Shown one piece after another: positions 1 to 7,559 of a DNA stretch of 33,514 bases (positions within the stretch are counted from its first letter, which is position 1; each line of letters starts with the position of its first letter). Location of the stretch: contig SKLV01000053.1 in assembly GCA_007121385.1 (NCBI GenBank), forward strand, positions 1 through 33,514. Direction: 5' to 3'. Below the pieces are notes generated by a model that ran no database searches, was not told where the DNA came from, and saw only the letters and a program-made list of their open reading frames with translations. The stretch is from Bdellovibrionales bacterium. Its GTDB lineage: Bacteria > Bdellovibrionota > Bdellovibrionia > Bdellovibrionales > UBA1609. The position numbers and the translations under genes are program-made.

Positions 1-339
1 ATAAAAGGCCTGGTCCACCTGGGGAAACTGATGAACTGAACTGGCGAAAGAGGGGCTAAAATAAGTGACTGTGATCTGGCATTGAGGATGAACTTCTTTA
101 AGAGCCCTTATCAATGGCTTGGCATATTCAAACTCTCCACTGGCGGCATGGATAAGGAATCTCAGAGATTGGGGCGGGGCCTTTGCCGATGGGCCCTGTC
201 GCTGCTTCCATCGGCCCCAAAGCCCTTGTCGTATTTTGGGACTGATCAGGCTGCCGACAGTGAGGCTGAGCAAAAAAGCCAGGGGAAAGAGGAGTCCCCT
301 GTACAATGTGATTAAAAAATAGGCTTTTCCGCTTGTCAT
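1..339 (-). CDS. waaA: Kdo transferase (3-deoxy-D-manno-octulosonic acid transferase), N-terminal part, cut by window edge
   Basis: An open frame of 113 codons begins at an ATG (337-339) and runs off the left edge. WaaA-family enzymes transfer Kdo from CMP-Kdo to lipid A at the inner membrane. The first 30 or so residues form a hydrophobic anchor (LYRGLLFPLAFLLSL), as in WaaA. A beta-alpha-beta unit follows, with IHAASGEFEYAKPLIRAL at about residues 63-80; its Glu matches the catalytic Glu of the S-x-GE-F motif. ITVTYFSPSFASS at about 89-101 is the characteristic strand and loop of the family. It is divergent from acs across a 118-base gap. No clear Shine-Dalgarno sequence precedes the ATG. 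The identification rests on the N-terminal Rossmann domain only, because the CMP-Kdo-binding domain lies outside the window. Confidence 0.82.
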   Translation of the reverse strand, partial: MTSGKAYFLITLYRGLLFPLAFLLSLTVGSLISPKIRQGLWGRWKQRQGPSAKAPPQSLRFLIHAASGEFEYAKPLIRALKEVHPQCQITVTYFSPSFASSVHQFPQVDQAFY

Positions 340-396
340 ACTGACTTCAATCTATGAAAGCTTCGGGTCAAGCTCAACACAATTAAGCCCCATGTC

Positions 397-425
397 TTGA
401 AGCCTCTCTTTAAAGGATCTAGGAT
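397..425 (+). promoter_or_regulatory. candidate sigma-70-type promoter for acs
   Basis: TTGAAG (397-402) and TAGGAT (420-425) are separated by 17 bases. The predicted start, near 432, would give a leader of about 25 bases containing the strong AAGGAGGGG ribosome site of acs. Each hexamer matches the consensus at only four positions, so this is a candidate. The rest of the 118-base gap shows nothing else clear. Confidence 0.35.
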
Positions 426-457
426 TTCTCCTTGGTCCATAAAAAAGGAGGGGATCT

Positions 458-2422
458 ATGAGTGCTCACGGTCAACATCCAGAGGTAGTGGCTTTGCGTC
501 CTGAGTGGGTTCAGAGAGCCCATATCAATGAAGAGCAATATAAAAAACTTTATGCCGAGTCCCTCCGCAACCCAGAGGCTTTTTGGGCGGAGCAGGCCAA
601 GAGACTGTATTGGCGAAAAACTTGGGACCAAGTAAAGGACTGCTCCTTTAAAAAGCCAGTCCAAGTGCAGTGGTTTAAGGGTGGACAGTTGAATGTGAGT
701 GAAAACTGTTTGGATCGCCATCTGCCCGAACACAAGGATCGAGTGGCCTTTTACTTTGAGCCCGATGATCCCAAGGCTCAAACTCAAACCATCACCTATG
801 GAGAGCTCTTTGAAAGAGTTTGTCGTCTGGCCAATGTTTTGAAGTCTCAGGGGGTGAAAAAAGGAGATCGGGTCACGATTTATCTGCCGATGATTCCCCA
901 GGCTGTGGAGGCCATGTTGGCCTGCGCCCGCATTGGAGCCATTCACTCTGTGGTGTTTGCAGGCTTTTCTCCCGACTCCTTGGCCGGACGCATCGAGGAC
1001 TGTGAGAGCGCTTTCTTAATCACTGCTGATGAGGGCTTAAGGGGAGGTAAAAAAGTGCCCTTGAAGCTCAATGCGGACAGGGCTTTAGCCAAGGGCTTGG
1101 GGGTGAAAAAGGTCTTTGTGGTGAAGCACACAGGAGCCAGCGTTTCCATGCAGGAAGGACGAGATCTTTGGCTGAATGATTTGGTGGAGCAGGCCTCTGT
1201 GGACTGTCCGGCAGAACCCATGGACGCCGAAGACCCCCTCTTCATCCTCTACACTTCGGGCTCCACCAGCAAGCCCAAGGGAGTCTTGCACACCTCAGGA
1301 GGGTATCTTTTGTACACGGCCCTGACCTTTGAAGTGATTTTTGACTACCAGCCTAAGGACATCTATTGGTGTGCGGCCGATGTGGGCTGGGTCACAGGGC
1401 ACTCCTATATGGTCTATGGTCCTCTGGCCAACAGAGCCACTTCTGTGCTCTTTGAGGGGGTGCCCACCTCACCTACGGCCTCTCGCCTCTGGGAGGTGGT
1501 GGACAAGTATGAGGTGTCCATTTTGTACACGGCTCCCACTTTGATCAGAGCTCTGATGAAGGAGGGAGAGGAGCCGGTGCTCAAGACTTCCCGAGAGAGT
1601 TTAAGGCTTTTGGGCTCGGTAGGAGAGCCCATCAATCCAGAGGCCTGGTGGTGGTACCAACAGATGGGGGGGCGAGGACAGACCCCCGTTGTGGACACCT
1701 GGTGGCAGACGGAAACGGGGGGCATTATGATTTCCCCCCTGCCGGGAGCCACCCCTTTGAAGCCGGGTTCAGCGGCTTGGCCCTTTTTTGGAGTAGAAAC
1801 TGTGATTTTGAATGAGCAGGGCCAGGAGATTGAGGGGCCTGGTGAGGGTCTGCTCTGTATTAAAGACTCTTGGCCGGGACAAATGAGAACTGTTTATAAT
1901 GAGCATCAGCGCTTTGAAGACACCTATTTCAGTCAGTTTCCGGGATACTATTTTAGTGGGGATGGGGCTAAGAGGGATGCTGATGGATACTTGTGGATCA
2001 GCGGCCGGGTGGATGATGTGCTGAATGTTTCTGGTCATCGCATGGGCACAGCCGAAGTCGAGAGCGCTTTGGTGGCCCATGATCAGGTGGCTGAGGCAGC
2101 TGTTGTGGGTTATCCCCACCCCATCAAGGGTCAAGGAGTCTATGCCTATGTCACTTTAATTCACGATGTGGAGCCCAGCGAGGGCTTGAAAAAGCAGCTG
2201 GTGGATTGGGTGAGGGACGAGATTGGCCCTATTGCCAAGCCCGATGTGATTCACTGGGCTCCGGCTCTGCCCAAAACTCGCAGTGGTAAGATTATGCGGC
2301 GAATTTTGCGCAAGATCGCCGAAAACAAATTGAACGAGATGGGTGATACCAGCACCTTGGCTGAGCCTTCGGTGGTGAATGACTTAATAGAATCAAAGCC
2401 CCAGGCCCAACAGGAGGCTTAG
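458..2422 (+). CDS. acs: acetyl-CoA synthetase (AMP-forming)
   Basis: Activates acetate to acetyl-CoA through an acetyl-adenylate in the cytoplasm, feeding acetate into central metabolism. The 654-residue length is typical of Acs. The N-terminal ACS domain ([20 protein letters not shown]) is followed by the AMP-binding P-loop [11 protein letters not shown] near residues 263-273. The acyl-binding core has [10 protein letters not shown], and the C-terminal domain has [14 protein letters not shown]. The conserved lysine that is acetylated in regulated Acs enzymes is present in [11 protein letters not shown] near residue 610, so regulation by lysine acetylation is possible. The ATG has a strong AAAGGAGGGG site seven bases upstream. 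Its stop overlaps the stop of the convergent gene on the other strand. Confidence 0.96.
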   Translation: MSAHGQHPEVVALRPEWVQRAHINEEQYKKLYAESLRNPEAFWAEQAKRLYWRKTWDQVKDCSFKKPVQVQWFKGGQLNVSENCLDRHLPEHKDRVAFYFEPDDPKAQTQTITYGELFERVCRLANVLKSQGVKKGDRVTIYLPMIPQAVEAMLACARIGAIHSVVFAGFSPDSLAGRIEDCESAFLITADEGLRGGKKVPLKLNADRALAKGLGVKKVFVVKHTGASVSMQEGRDLWLNDLVEQASVDCPAEPMDAEDPLFILYTSGSTSKPKGVLHTSGGYLLYTALTFEVIFDYQPKDIYWCAADVGWVTGHSYMVYGPLANRATSVLFEGVPTSPTASRLWEVVDKYEVSILYTAPTLIRALMKEGEEPVLKTSRESLRLLGSVGEPINPEAWWWYQQMGGRGQTPVVDTWWQTETGGIMISPLPGATPLKPGSAAWPFFGVETVILNEQGQEIEGPGEGLLCIKDSWPGQMRTVYNEHQRFEDTYFSQFPGYYFSGDGAKRDADGYLWISGRVDDVLNVSGHRMGTAEVESALVAHDQVAEAAVVGYPHPIKGQGVYAYVTLIHDVEPSEGLKKQLVDWVRDEIGPIAKPDVIHWAPALPKTRSGKIMRRILRKIAENKLNEMGDTSTLAEPSVVNDLIESKPQAQQEA

Positions 2423-4101
2423 CTGGTCTTTTTTTTATAAGCTTGGGTTGTCTGAAGCCGGAAATCTTTCAGGCTGCCAGTTAAAAAGGATTTGGCTGAA
2501 TAAACTCGAAATTTGTCCGCATCCTCTTGGCGAATGGCGAGGCTGTGGACATTCTTCTGCATCAGCCTTTCTTTTTGCTGTTCTAGTAGGTGTCGATCTT
2601 CTTTTAAGTACAGAAAGTATTTTCCATTTTTCTGCAAATGCAAATAGGCCTTAAACTCCACGGCGGTTTGTGGAGAGAGGTGTTCAACAGCTACAAGAAG
2701 CATCTCTCGATCTCGGCTTCTTTTCAGTTTTGGCAGAGGATCGGGGCTGGGGATAAATCCCACGCGCACCAGCTGGTGGTTGAAGTGAGAAGAGAGAGTG
2801 AAGGGAGAAGAGGATTGAAGCCAGGCCTCAAAGCTCAGGGGTGGAGTCTTCATGCTAAAGCTCTGGCTGACGTCGGCCACCAAGTCCTTGGCCAGAAGGC
2901 TTTGAATCAAGGCATCGCGCAGATCCCAGAGAAATTTTTCAGAGACTTCGTAAGGAGGTCCTGACTGGCCGATGACCACATAGCCCTGAAGACCTATGCC
3001 CTCGATGGGTAAGATTCCTAAGCAGTTCATTTGACTGAGGTCTCCAGCGAGGGAGCCCTCTTTGGGTTCCTCGCCCACCCGATCCAGGGCTGAGGACAAA
3101 AGCTCTGAGAGCAGGTTCTCAGACTCATTGGGGTCGCGGGCCGGATAAGGGTTAGAGAGGATGAGGGGGCTTGGGGCCGCTTCTCCTTGCCCAGGCTGAG
3201 GTAATCCTCTTTGGGAAGACAAGGACGTTTTTGGTCTTACAGAGTTATTCACAGCCTTCTTTTCTTGAGACTGGCGAAGGGGGGCTTTGTCAGAGCTCTT
3301 CCCAGCCGAGGACCCAGTTCCTCCTTTTGGGGAGGTGTTGGTTGACCTGTGCTGTGCTCTGATGGACTCATTCCCCGGCTCTTCGCCAAGGAGGGCCAGT
3401 AGAGCTTGAGTGTCCTGGTTGTCTTGGCTTTGAGACCCTGAGCTCCCGTCCAGGGTTGAGGGCTTGTTTTCGCTTAAGTGTGTGGAGGAGGGAGGGGGAA
3501 GGTCCTTGAGTCGACGACGCACTTTTTGTGTGTGAAGACTGTAGTTCTCCGAATGGACAGTGTCGTAGTTGGAGGGAGCAGAGCCCTGAATGATCAAGCT
3601 TTGACTTTCCGATGGCTTGTCTCCCAAAGAGCCACTCGTTTCATTCTCTCCCGTTGGTGAAGGGTTGTAGATGTCGGTGAGAATTTTGCGGATGGCCCTT
3701 TGTACGCTGGGGCCACTGGCAAAGCCGCCGATCTTGTGATCGAAGTGGGCTTTGTTCAGTCGCTCCAGAGTGAGGGCGTCGGCCTTTTCAGCAAAGCCAA
3801 TGCACTGAATGTTAAGGGTGTTTTTGAGCAAAGGGGGGAGCTTCAAAAGCTTTGGGTTGGGGTGATTCAGGGAAATGAGCACAAAGTCGGGGCGTTCTTT
3901 GAGAATAAATTGAATTGCCTCTCCTAAAGAGGACAAGATGGTGGTGGGCCAGCCCCGACGACTCAAAAAGGCGCCGGCCTGATTCATGGCCTCAGCTTTT
4001 TTGGCCAAGATCAAAATTTGGATTTCGAGGTCGTCCACATCCACGGAACCTGACATTGGAATCTGAGGACTTGAATTCAGATTTTGGTTTTGATCACTCA
4101 T
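2419..4101 (-). CDS. pseudo-receiver protein with low-complexity linker and C-terminal sensor-like region
   Basis: A 560-residue protein from the ATG at 4101. An in-frame TTG at 4125 is possible, but neither start has a strong ribosome site. Roughly residues 20-145 have the alternating strand/helix pattern of a response-regulator receiver. The position of the phosphorylated Asp at the end of strand 3 reads [11 protein letters not shown], so the acceptor appears to be lost. A Ser/Gln/Pro-rich linker covers about residues 150-330. The C-terminal half contains a GAF-like strand pair and helix (LQGYVVIG..., then [15 protein letters not shown]). It ends with a block ([12 protein letters not shown]..., [16 protein letters not shown]) resembling the small N-terminal domain found before some HD-GYP proteins, but with no HD domain here. 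A regulatory role in motility or c-di-GMP signalling is inference, supported by the sigma-28-like promoter upstream. Confidence 0.75.
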   Translation of the reverse strand: MSDQNQNLNSSPQIPMSGSVDVDDLEIQILILAKKAEAMNQAGAFLSRRGWPTTILSSLGEAIQFILKERPDFVLISLNHPNPKLLKLPPLLKNTLNIQCIGFAEKADALTLERLNKAHFDHKIGGFASGPSVQRAIRKILTDIYNPSPTGENETSGSLGDKPSESQSLIIQGSAPSNYDTVHSENYSLHTQKVRRRLKDLPPPSSTHLSENKPSTLDGSSGSQSQDNQDTQALLALLGEEPGNESIRAQHRSTNTSPKGGTGSSAGKSSDKAPLRQSQEKKAVNNSVRPKTSLSSQRGLPQPGQGEAAPSPLILSNPYPARDPNESENLLSELLSSALDRVGEEPKEGSLAGDLSQMNCLGILPIEGIGLQGYVVIGQSGPPYEVSEKFLWDLRDALIQSLLAKDLVADVSQSFSMKTPPLSFEAWLQSSSPFTLSSHFNHQLVRVGFIPSPDPLPKLKRSRDREMLLVAVEHLSPQTAVEFKAYLHLQKNGKYFLYLKEDRHLLEQQKERLMQKNVHSLAIRQEDADKFRVYSAKSFLTGSLKDFRLQTTQAYKKKTS

Positions 4102-4161
4102 GTTGCGCGCCACATCACCAAACAATAAAAGTTTTGTCGACAGTGAACTGTTTTCAATAGT

Positions 4162-4188
4162 TTATCGGATTTTCCTTAAAAAACTAAA
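4162..4188 (-). promoter_or_regulatory. candidate sigma-28 (FliA-type) promoter for the pseudo-receiver gene
   Basis: Read on the minus strand, TTTAGTTT (4188-4181) is followed after exactly 11 bases by TCCGATAA (4169-4162). The enterobacterial sigma-28 consensus is TAAAGTTT-N11-GCCGATAA, giving 6/8 and 7/8 matches at the exact spacing. Transcription would start near 4155, about 55 bases before the ATG at 4101. The site lies between the stop of the NlpC/P60 gene and the pseudo-receiver gene, so it could serve only the latter. Confidence 0.5.
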
Positions 4189-4194
4189 AGGAAT

Positions 4195-4920
4195 TTACTG
4201 GGCGGGCATGAGGACTTTGGTCTGGAGCAAGGGGGGCTCTAGTACTCTTCGCGTCCAGGCCCAGCGCTGCAGGTAAGGGCCCTCAAGAGTGCGCCACTGC
4301 ACGCCCCCTTTGGCGGCATCCAGGACCCAGCCAGACCCCCCATAGAGGCCCACATGGGAGATGCGTTTTCGAGGCTGGTCCCAAAAAAAGAGGAGATCTC
4401 CGGGAGCCAGAGCCTCTTCGGGATCCAGTCGTCGGCCCGCTGTCAGGGACTGGGTTTCCACATTGGAGCTGAAGCGCAAGCCAAAGGCAAAATTGTAGGT
4501 CCAGGCTGTAAAGTTGGAGCAGTCCAAGCCTCCCATGGCAGGGATATGGCAGTGGGCGTAGGGCAGGCCCAAATAGAGTTGAGCGGCTGCCAGTAGGCGC
4601 TCTTGGGCCCACCTGATGGGATCTTGACCTGAGTCCAGTAGGACTTGCACTTTAGGGTAGGTGAGAGGACAGGGGCCAAAGCGTCCAAAGCAGGGGTGGT
4701 TCCAAAGATCTGGGGGGACTTCAGTCTGGGGAAGTCTGAGGCGCAGGGCAAAGTCCTCATGGGGGGTTTGGGCTGAAGTCACAATGAGGTTCGACGGCCC
4801 CTGACTTAAAAGCTGAAGGCAGTCAAAGGCCGGTGGGGAGCTGGCTAAGGCCCCAGAGCTGGATGCAAAAAAGAAGACCAGCAGCAGGAAGGCTGAGAGA
4901 TTGACTGGGGTGAATTTCAA
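4195..4920 (-). CDS. secreted NlpC/P60-family cell-wall hydrolase
   Basis: Probable exported cysteine peptidase or amidase acting on peptidoglycan. A signal peptide spans about residues 1-27 (hydrophobic LLLVFFFASSSGA, cleavage near ALA-SS). The NlpC/P60 domain fills the C-terminal half: YLGLPYAHC, then GLDCSNFTAW with the catalytic Cys at residue 134, and ISHVGLYGG with the catalytic His at 189. LDAAKGGV near 200-207 sits where the third polar residue is expected. The middle region (residues 40-105) is not recognised. The start is a TTG without a ribosome site. A TTGCCC-17-TAAAAA pair (4956-4928) ends seven bases before it, so a leaderless message is possible. No other in-frame ATG would keep the signal peptide. 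Confidence 0.85.
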   Translation of the reverse strand: MKFTPVNLSAFLLLVFFFASSSGALASSPPAFDCLQLLSQGPSNLIVTSAQTPHEDFALRLRLPQTEVPPDLWNHPCFGRFGPCPLTYPKVQVLLDSGQDPIRWAQERLLAAAQLYLGLPYAHCHIPAMGGLDCSNFTAWTYNFAFGLRFSSNVETQSLTAGRRLDPEEALAPGDLLFFWDQPRKRISHVGLYGGSGWVLDAAKGGVQWRTLEGPYLQRWAWTRRVLEPPLLQTKVLMPAQ

Positions 4921-5021
4921 GGCCCATTTTTTAAGGTATTGAGTTCAGAGGGGCAAGTGAGAGAGATGACACTTTGTCCCAACAGGATCTTAAGTCTCCC
5001 GCCCTCTCTCCAGCGAACAAA

Positions 5022-5051
5022 TTGACAAAGGCCCTGAGGTCAGACTAAAAC
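5022..5051 (+). promoter_or_regulatory. promoter of the tRNA-Gly gene
   Basis: A perfect TTGACA (5022-5027) is followed after 18 bases by TAAAAC (5046-5051), with a predicted start near 5058, just before the mature tRNA 5' end at 5065. The -35 match and the position make this the best sigma-70-type promoter in the window, although the -10 matches at only four of six positions. Confidence 0.55.
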
Positions 5052-5064
5052 TCTGGTTTCCTCT

Positions 5065-5140
5065 GCGGGAGTAGCTCAGTTGATAGAGCGTCGCCTTGCC
5101 AAGGCGAAGGTCGCGGGTTTGAGCCCCGTCTCCCGCTCCA
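5065..5140 (+). tRNA. tRNA-Gly (anticodon GCC)
   Basis: A complete 76-base cloverleaf. The acceptor arms GCGGGAG (5065-5071) and CTCCCGC (5130-5136) pair fully, the discriminator base is T, and CCA (5138-5140) is encoded. The D arm is GCTC/GAGC. The anticodon stem TCGCC/GGCGA encloses the loop TTGCCAA with anticodon GCC at 5098-5100, reading GGC and GGU. The T arm is GCGGG/CCCGT. No intron or insertion is seen. No convincing terminator hairpin follows before the convergent lipoprotein gene, whose stop is 58 bases away. Confidence 0.97.
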
Positions 5141-5198
5141 AAAAATATCAGATAGGTCCAGCGCATAGTACAACAAGGTTAGAAAGACAGAAGTTCGC

Positions 5199-5996
5199 CT
5201 ACTTACCTTTTTTCGCCAGTAAACGAGTCCCGACAAGTGTGGCTCCGACCCCAAGGCCTAATCCTAGGAGCAGCAGGATGGATTGCTTGAGTGGTGTATT
5301 GCGGGGTGTGGCAGGCACCGATGCGATTTGCCTTGGAGCGTACTTATTGTCTGGGCCTGAGGGATTTGCCCTATCTGTGGACGCCCAAAAACTATCACAG
5401 GGGTCCTTGAACCAGATGGTTTCAGAGAGAACTCGGCCATCTTCAAACTCTACAACTAAATTTTTTGGGCCTGGGGAAACTGCTGACCTGAAGTAGAGGT
5501 TATTCCCAGACCCACAGGTATGTTGCATGTTGTGAAAGTGGAAAAGATGCAAGGTGCATACGGGGAACTCTTCCTCCAGCATGGGTGAACAAAATCCTAC
5601 ATTAATAACTCTGGATGAATTAGGGTAGGCCAAAAAAATTCTGGTAGCCTGATCAAAATCACTTCCAGTCGCACGAAAGCTTAAACTTCTCATTCCTGAT
5701 CCCAAAGACGTAGTAGGTGGGCTTGGGTTAGAGGGCTCTATGGTCGCCAATATCTTGAGTCCGGGTTCATAGGTAAAGCTAAGTCCGTAAAAGCTCATTC
5801 CGTATCGTACATTGATGTTTTCGAGTCGTCCGTGAGGAGACTCGATCTGTTTGACCAAGTCTTCGTCAAGAGGCTCTTCGCTGGGAAGAGGTATCTGGTC
5901 CTCAGTTAGAAATTCATCAGTTACTTGAAATCCTGAGTTGCAACCGGTCAGTGGGAGAAATGTAATAAGAACAGTTGCAAGCAAAGAGTTTTTCAC
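5199..5996 (-). CDS. lipoprotein of unknown function with a C-terminal membrane helix
   Basis: I do not recognise the family. The start is a GTG with AAAAGGAG about six bases upstream. A signal sequence ends in the lipobox LTGC, with Cys19 as the expected lipidated residue. The body is rich in short beta-like stretches (for example RVINVGFCSPML, KNLVVEFEDGRVL) and has five further Cys, compatible with an Ig-like or beta-sandwich fold. Unusually, the protein ends with a strongly hydrophobic segment at about residues 238-259 (SILLLLGLGLGVGATLVG) and a short basic tail, AKKGK. It would thus be anchored at both ends, or the tail may be a sorting signal. The base composition is lower in G+C than that of its neighbours, and it sits beside a tRNA gene. 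Confidence 0.8.
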   Translation of the reverse strand: MKNSLLATVLITFLPLTGCNSGFQVTDEFLTEDQIPLPSEEPLDEDLVKQIESPHGRLENINVRYGMSFYGLSFTYEPGLKILATIEPSNPSPPTTSLGSGMRSLSFRATGSDFDQATRIFLAYPNSSRVINVGFCSPMLEEEFPVCTLHLFHFHNMQHTCGSGNNLYFRSAVSPGPKNLVVEFEDGRVLSETIWFKDPCDSFWASTDRANPSGPDNKYAPRQIASVPATPRNTPLKQSILLLLGLGLGVGATLVGTRLLAKKGK

Positions 5997-6023
5997 GTGG
6001 GCTCCTTTTCTAAACCTATGTTA

Positions 6024-6039
6024 AAACTAACTTTAGTTT
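6024..6039. repeat. inverted repeat upstream of the lipoprotein gene
   Basis: AAACTAA (6024-6030) and TTAGTTT (6033-6039) form a perfect 7-base inverted repeat with a 2-base centre, 28 bases before the lipoprotein start codon. TTGATA lies just upstream of it on the minus strand and could be a -35 element, so the repeat could be an operator. AT-rich dyads of this size also arise by chance. Confidence 0.35.
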
Positions 6040-6100
6040 ATCAACTACGAGAGCAGTTCATCAATTCTATTTAAACAACAAGACCTCTGTGCAGGGGGGG

Positions 6101-6118
6101 CAGAGCGAACTCTGTTTT
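6101..6118 (+). other. hairpin with four-base loop and T run in the pgsA-lipoprotein gap
   Basis: CAGAG (6101-6105), loop CGAA, CTCTG (6110-6114), then TTTT on the plus strand. Read on the minus strand the loop is TTCG, a loop sequence known for RNA hairpin stability, though here closed by G-C. It is preceded by a run of seven G on the plus strand. It could be a terminator for an unseen plus-strand transcript or a leader structure of the lipoprotein message. The remaining gap from 5997 to 6253 holds no gene that I can support. Confidence 0.35.
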
Positions 6119-6253
6119 AGTTAGAGGATAGGAATCCCGAGTAGGAGGTCACCCGATCCCCTAAAGGTCCCGCTGCATCGCGCTAAATATTTGAGTTTAA
6201 AGGATCACCCTTTCGCTCCAACTTAAACCTCATTTTCTGTAAATGGTTGAGGA

Positions 6254-6820
6254 TTAGCCTTTGGCTGGAGGCCCTTGATAGTATCCCCAAGTGTATTGGG
6301 CTCCAGAGGCCAGGCTAAAAATCACGCTGACCCAAAGACCCACATAGCCAATTTGCGCCAAGGGCAGAGAAAAAACAGGCTGATAGATCAAAAGGGCCGT
6401 CAGGGAGATCATCTGCAGAGCTGTTTTCCACTTCCCAAGAGGGCCTGCCGCTATAATTATGTTTTCGGCGGCCGCTGCTGAGCGCAGCCCGCCAATAAAA
6501 ATATCTCGGCCCAAGAGTAAAAAGACCAAGAGAGCGTCGACTCGTCCCAGGGAGAGCAGCATAAGAAGGGGGCCCAGGACGAGAATCTTGTCAGCGATGG
6601 GGTCCATAAGTTCCCCAAGAACGGATTGGGAGTGGTATTTCCTAGCCCAGTAGCCATCCAGCCAATCCGTCAGAGAGGCCAGGACAAAGAGGCTGGCTGA
6701 GAGCCAGTGGGCCCAATTCCCAGGTTGGATGAGAATCAGCATGATCACTGGGGCGATGGCGATTCGTGAAAGAGTGGCTATCATCGCCAAGTTTTTTTTC
6801 CAAGAGTGACTCAGGCTCAT
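6254..6820 (-). CDS. pgsA: CDP-diacylglycerol--glycerol-3-phosphate 3-phosphatidyltransferase
   Basis: Makes phosphatidylglycerol phosphate from CDP-diacylglycerol and glycerol-3-phosphate in the inner membrane, the committed step to phosphatidylglycerol and cardiolipin. The 188-residue length is normal. The CDP-alcohol phosphotransferase signature DG-x2-AR-x8-G-x3-D-x3-D is complete at about residues 54-78 (DGYWAR, then GELMDPIAD). Four or five hydrophobic segments follow the family pattern. The related phosphatidylserine synthase has the same motif, but length and the LTDWLDGYWAR context favour PgsA. The ATG at 6820 has no strong ribosome site. It is divergent from the gene at 6879, with 58 bases between. 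Confidence 0.9.
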   Translation of the reverse strand: MSLSHSWKKNLAMIATLSRIAIAPVIMLILIQPGNWAHWLSASLFVLASLTDWLDGYWARKYHSQSVLGELMDPIADKILVLGPLLMLLSLGRVDALLVFLLLGRDIFIGGLRSAAAAENIIIAAGPLGKWKTALQMISLTALLIYQPVFSLPLAQIGYVGLWVSVIFSLASGAQYTWGYYQGPPAKG

Positions 6821-6878
6821 GTTTCAAGATAGTATGGGGCTTTGGGAGTGAACACAAGTTCAGAAATGGGGAGGGGAG

Positions 6879-7559
6879 TTGAGAACTAAGCCTACAACTT
6901 GGGGAGCCCTGTGTTTGGGCTCTGTGCTCAGTTTTTGGGCTGGGGCTGAGGCTGAAGCTAATAGGGGAGAGCTGAACCAGGCCTCGGTTTCAGAGGTTTT
7001 TATGGATCCCCCCTTTTGGCAGGAGAGAGCTGGGGTCTATGAGAGAATCCAGAGACAGAGGGCCATTTTGGTCTCCGTGCGCAGCCAGTCCCATCAAGAG
7101 CATCGCCGGCTTCGGCTGCAGGGGGCTGGTCATGTGCGGGCCCCGAAAGACTTTGCCTTTGCGCGAGCCATTGACTTTGCTGAATTGCCCAAGGTCAGTC
7201 CTCATATTGTGGAGGCTCGCTACAATCCAGAGCGCAGCCACTTGTTTTTGCACACCAGGGCCTTCAACTACCACGCACGGATGCTCATTCACCTGAGCTT
7301 TCCTGGCCCTCAGGAGCTGAGTTCAGGTCAAAGGGCCATTGACTTGCAGATTTTAGAGGGAGTTTTTGCGGGGATGAGGGCTCGACTCCTATTTCACCCT
7401 GTGGAAGATCAAGTCACTGAGATTTCCCTGCGGGGCTTTTATGACTACCAGAGCTTTCCTATTCCCAGCTTTTTTGCCAGCTTTGGACTTGAGGTGGTCA
7501 TGCAAAGGGTGGCCTCTCGACTTCGTCAATATGTGGAGGATTCCTATGTCCGTGGGTAA
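6879..7559 (+). CDS. exported SRPBCC (START-like) fold protein, function unknown
   Basis: A 226-residue protein with an N-terminal signal sequence (GALCLGSVLSFWAGAEAEA) and a probable cleavage near residue 27. The remainder resembles the COQ10/polyketide-cyclase type of SRPBCC domain: FARAIDFAELPKVSPHIVEARY, then strands up to GMRARLLFHPVEDQVTEISL, and a long terminal helix (LEVVMQRVASRLRQYVED). This similarity is a pattern match by eye, so the ligand and role are unknown. The start is a TTG with GGGGAGGGG three to ten bases upstream. The 3' end overlaps the PilZ gene by 14 bases, so the two are probably cotranscribed. Confidence 0.72.
   Translation: MRTKPTTWGALCLGSVLSFWAGAEAEANRGELNQASVSEVFMDPPFWQERAGVYERIQRQRAILVSVRSQSHQEHRRLRLQGAGHVRAPKDFAFARAIDFAELPKVSPHIVEARYNPERSHLFLHTRAFNYHARMLIHLSFPGPQELSSGQRAIDLQILEGVFAGMRARLLFHPVEDQVTEISLRGFYDYQSFPIPSFFASFGLEVVMQRVASRLRQYVEDSYVRG

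Noticed and set aside
82-322. Short plus-strand reading frames near the left edge
   Set aside because: They lie antisense to a frame on the minus strand that clearly encodes the start of a Kdo transferase.
419-946. A 175-codon minus-strand frame across the acs start
   Set aside because: It is antisense to the acs ribosome site and N-terminal domain and shows no protein-like motif.
6121-6180. A tRNA-like fragment (AGGTC..., GATCCCC, CCCGCTGCA) that could be an attachment-site remnant of the tRNA-Gly
   Set aside because: No cloverleaf can be built and the identity with the tRNA 3' end is only about eight bases, which is within chance.
7441-7545. Extended N terminus for the PilZ gene
   Set aside because: It would overlap the upstream gene by 119 bases, and the internal ATG at 7546 has an excellent GGAGG site.
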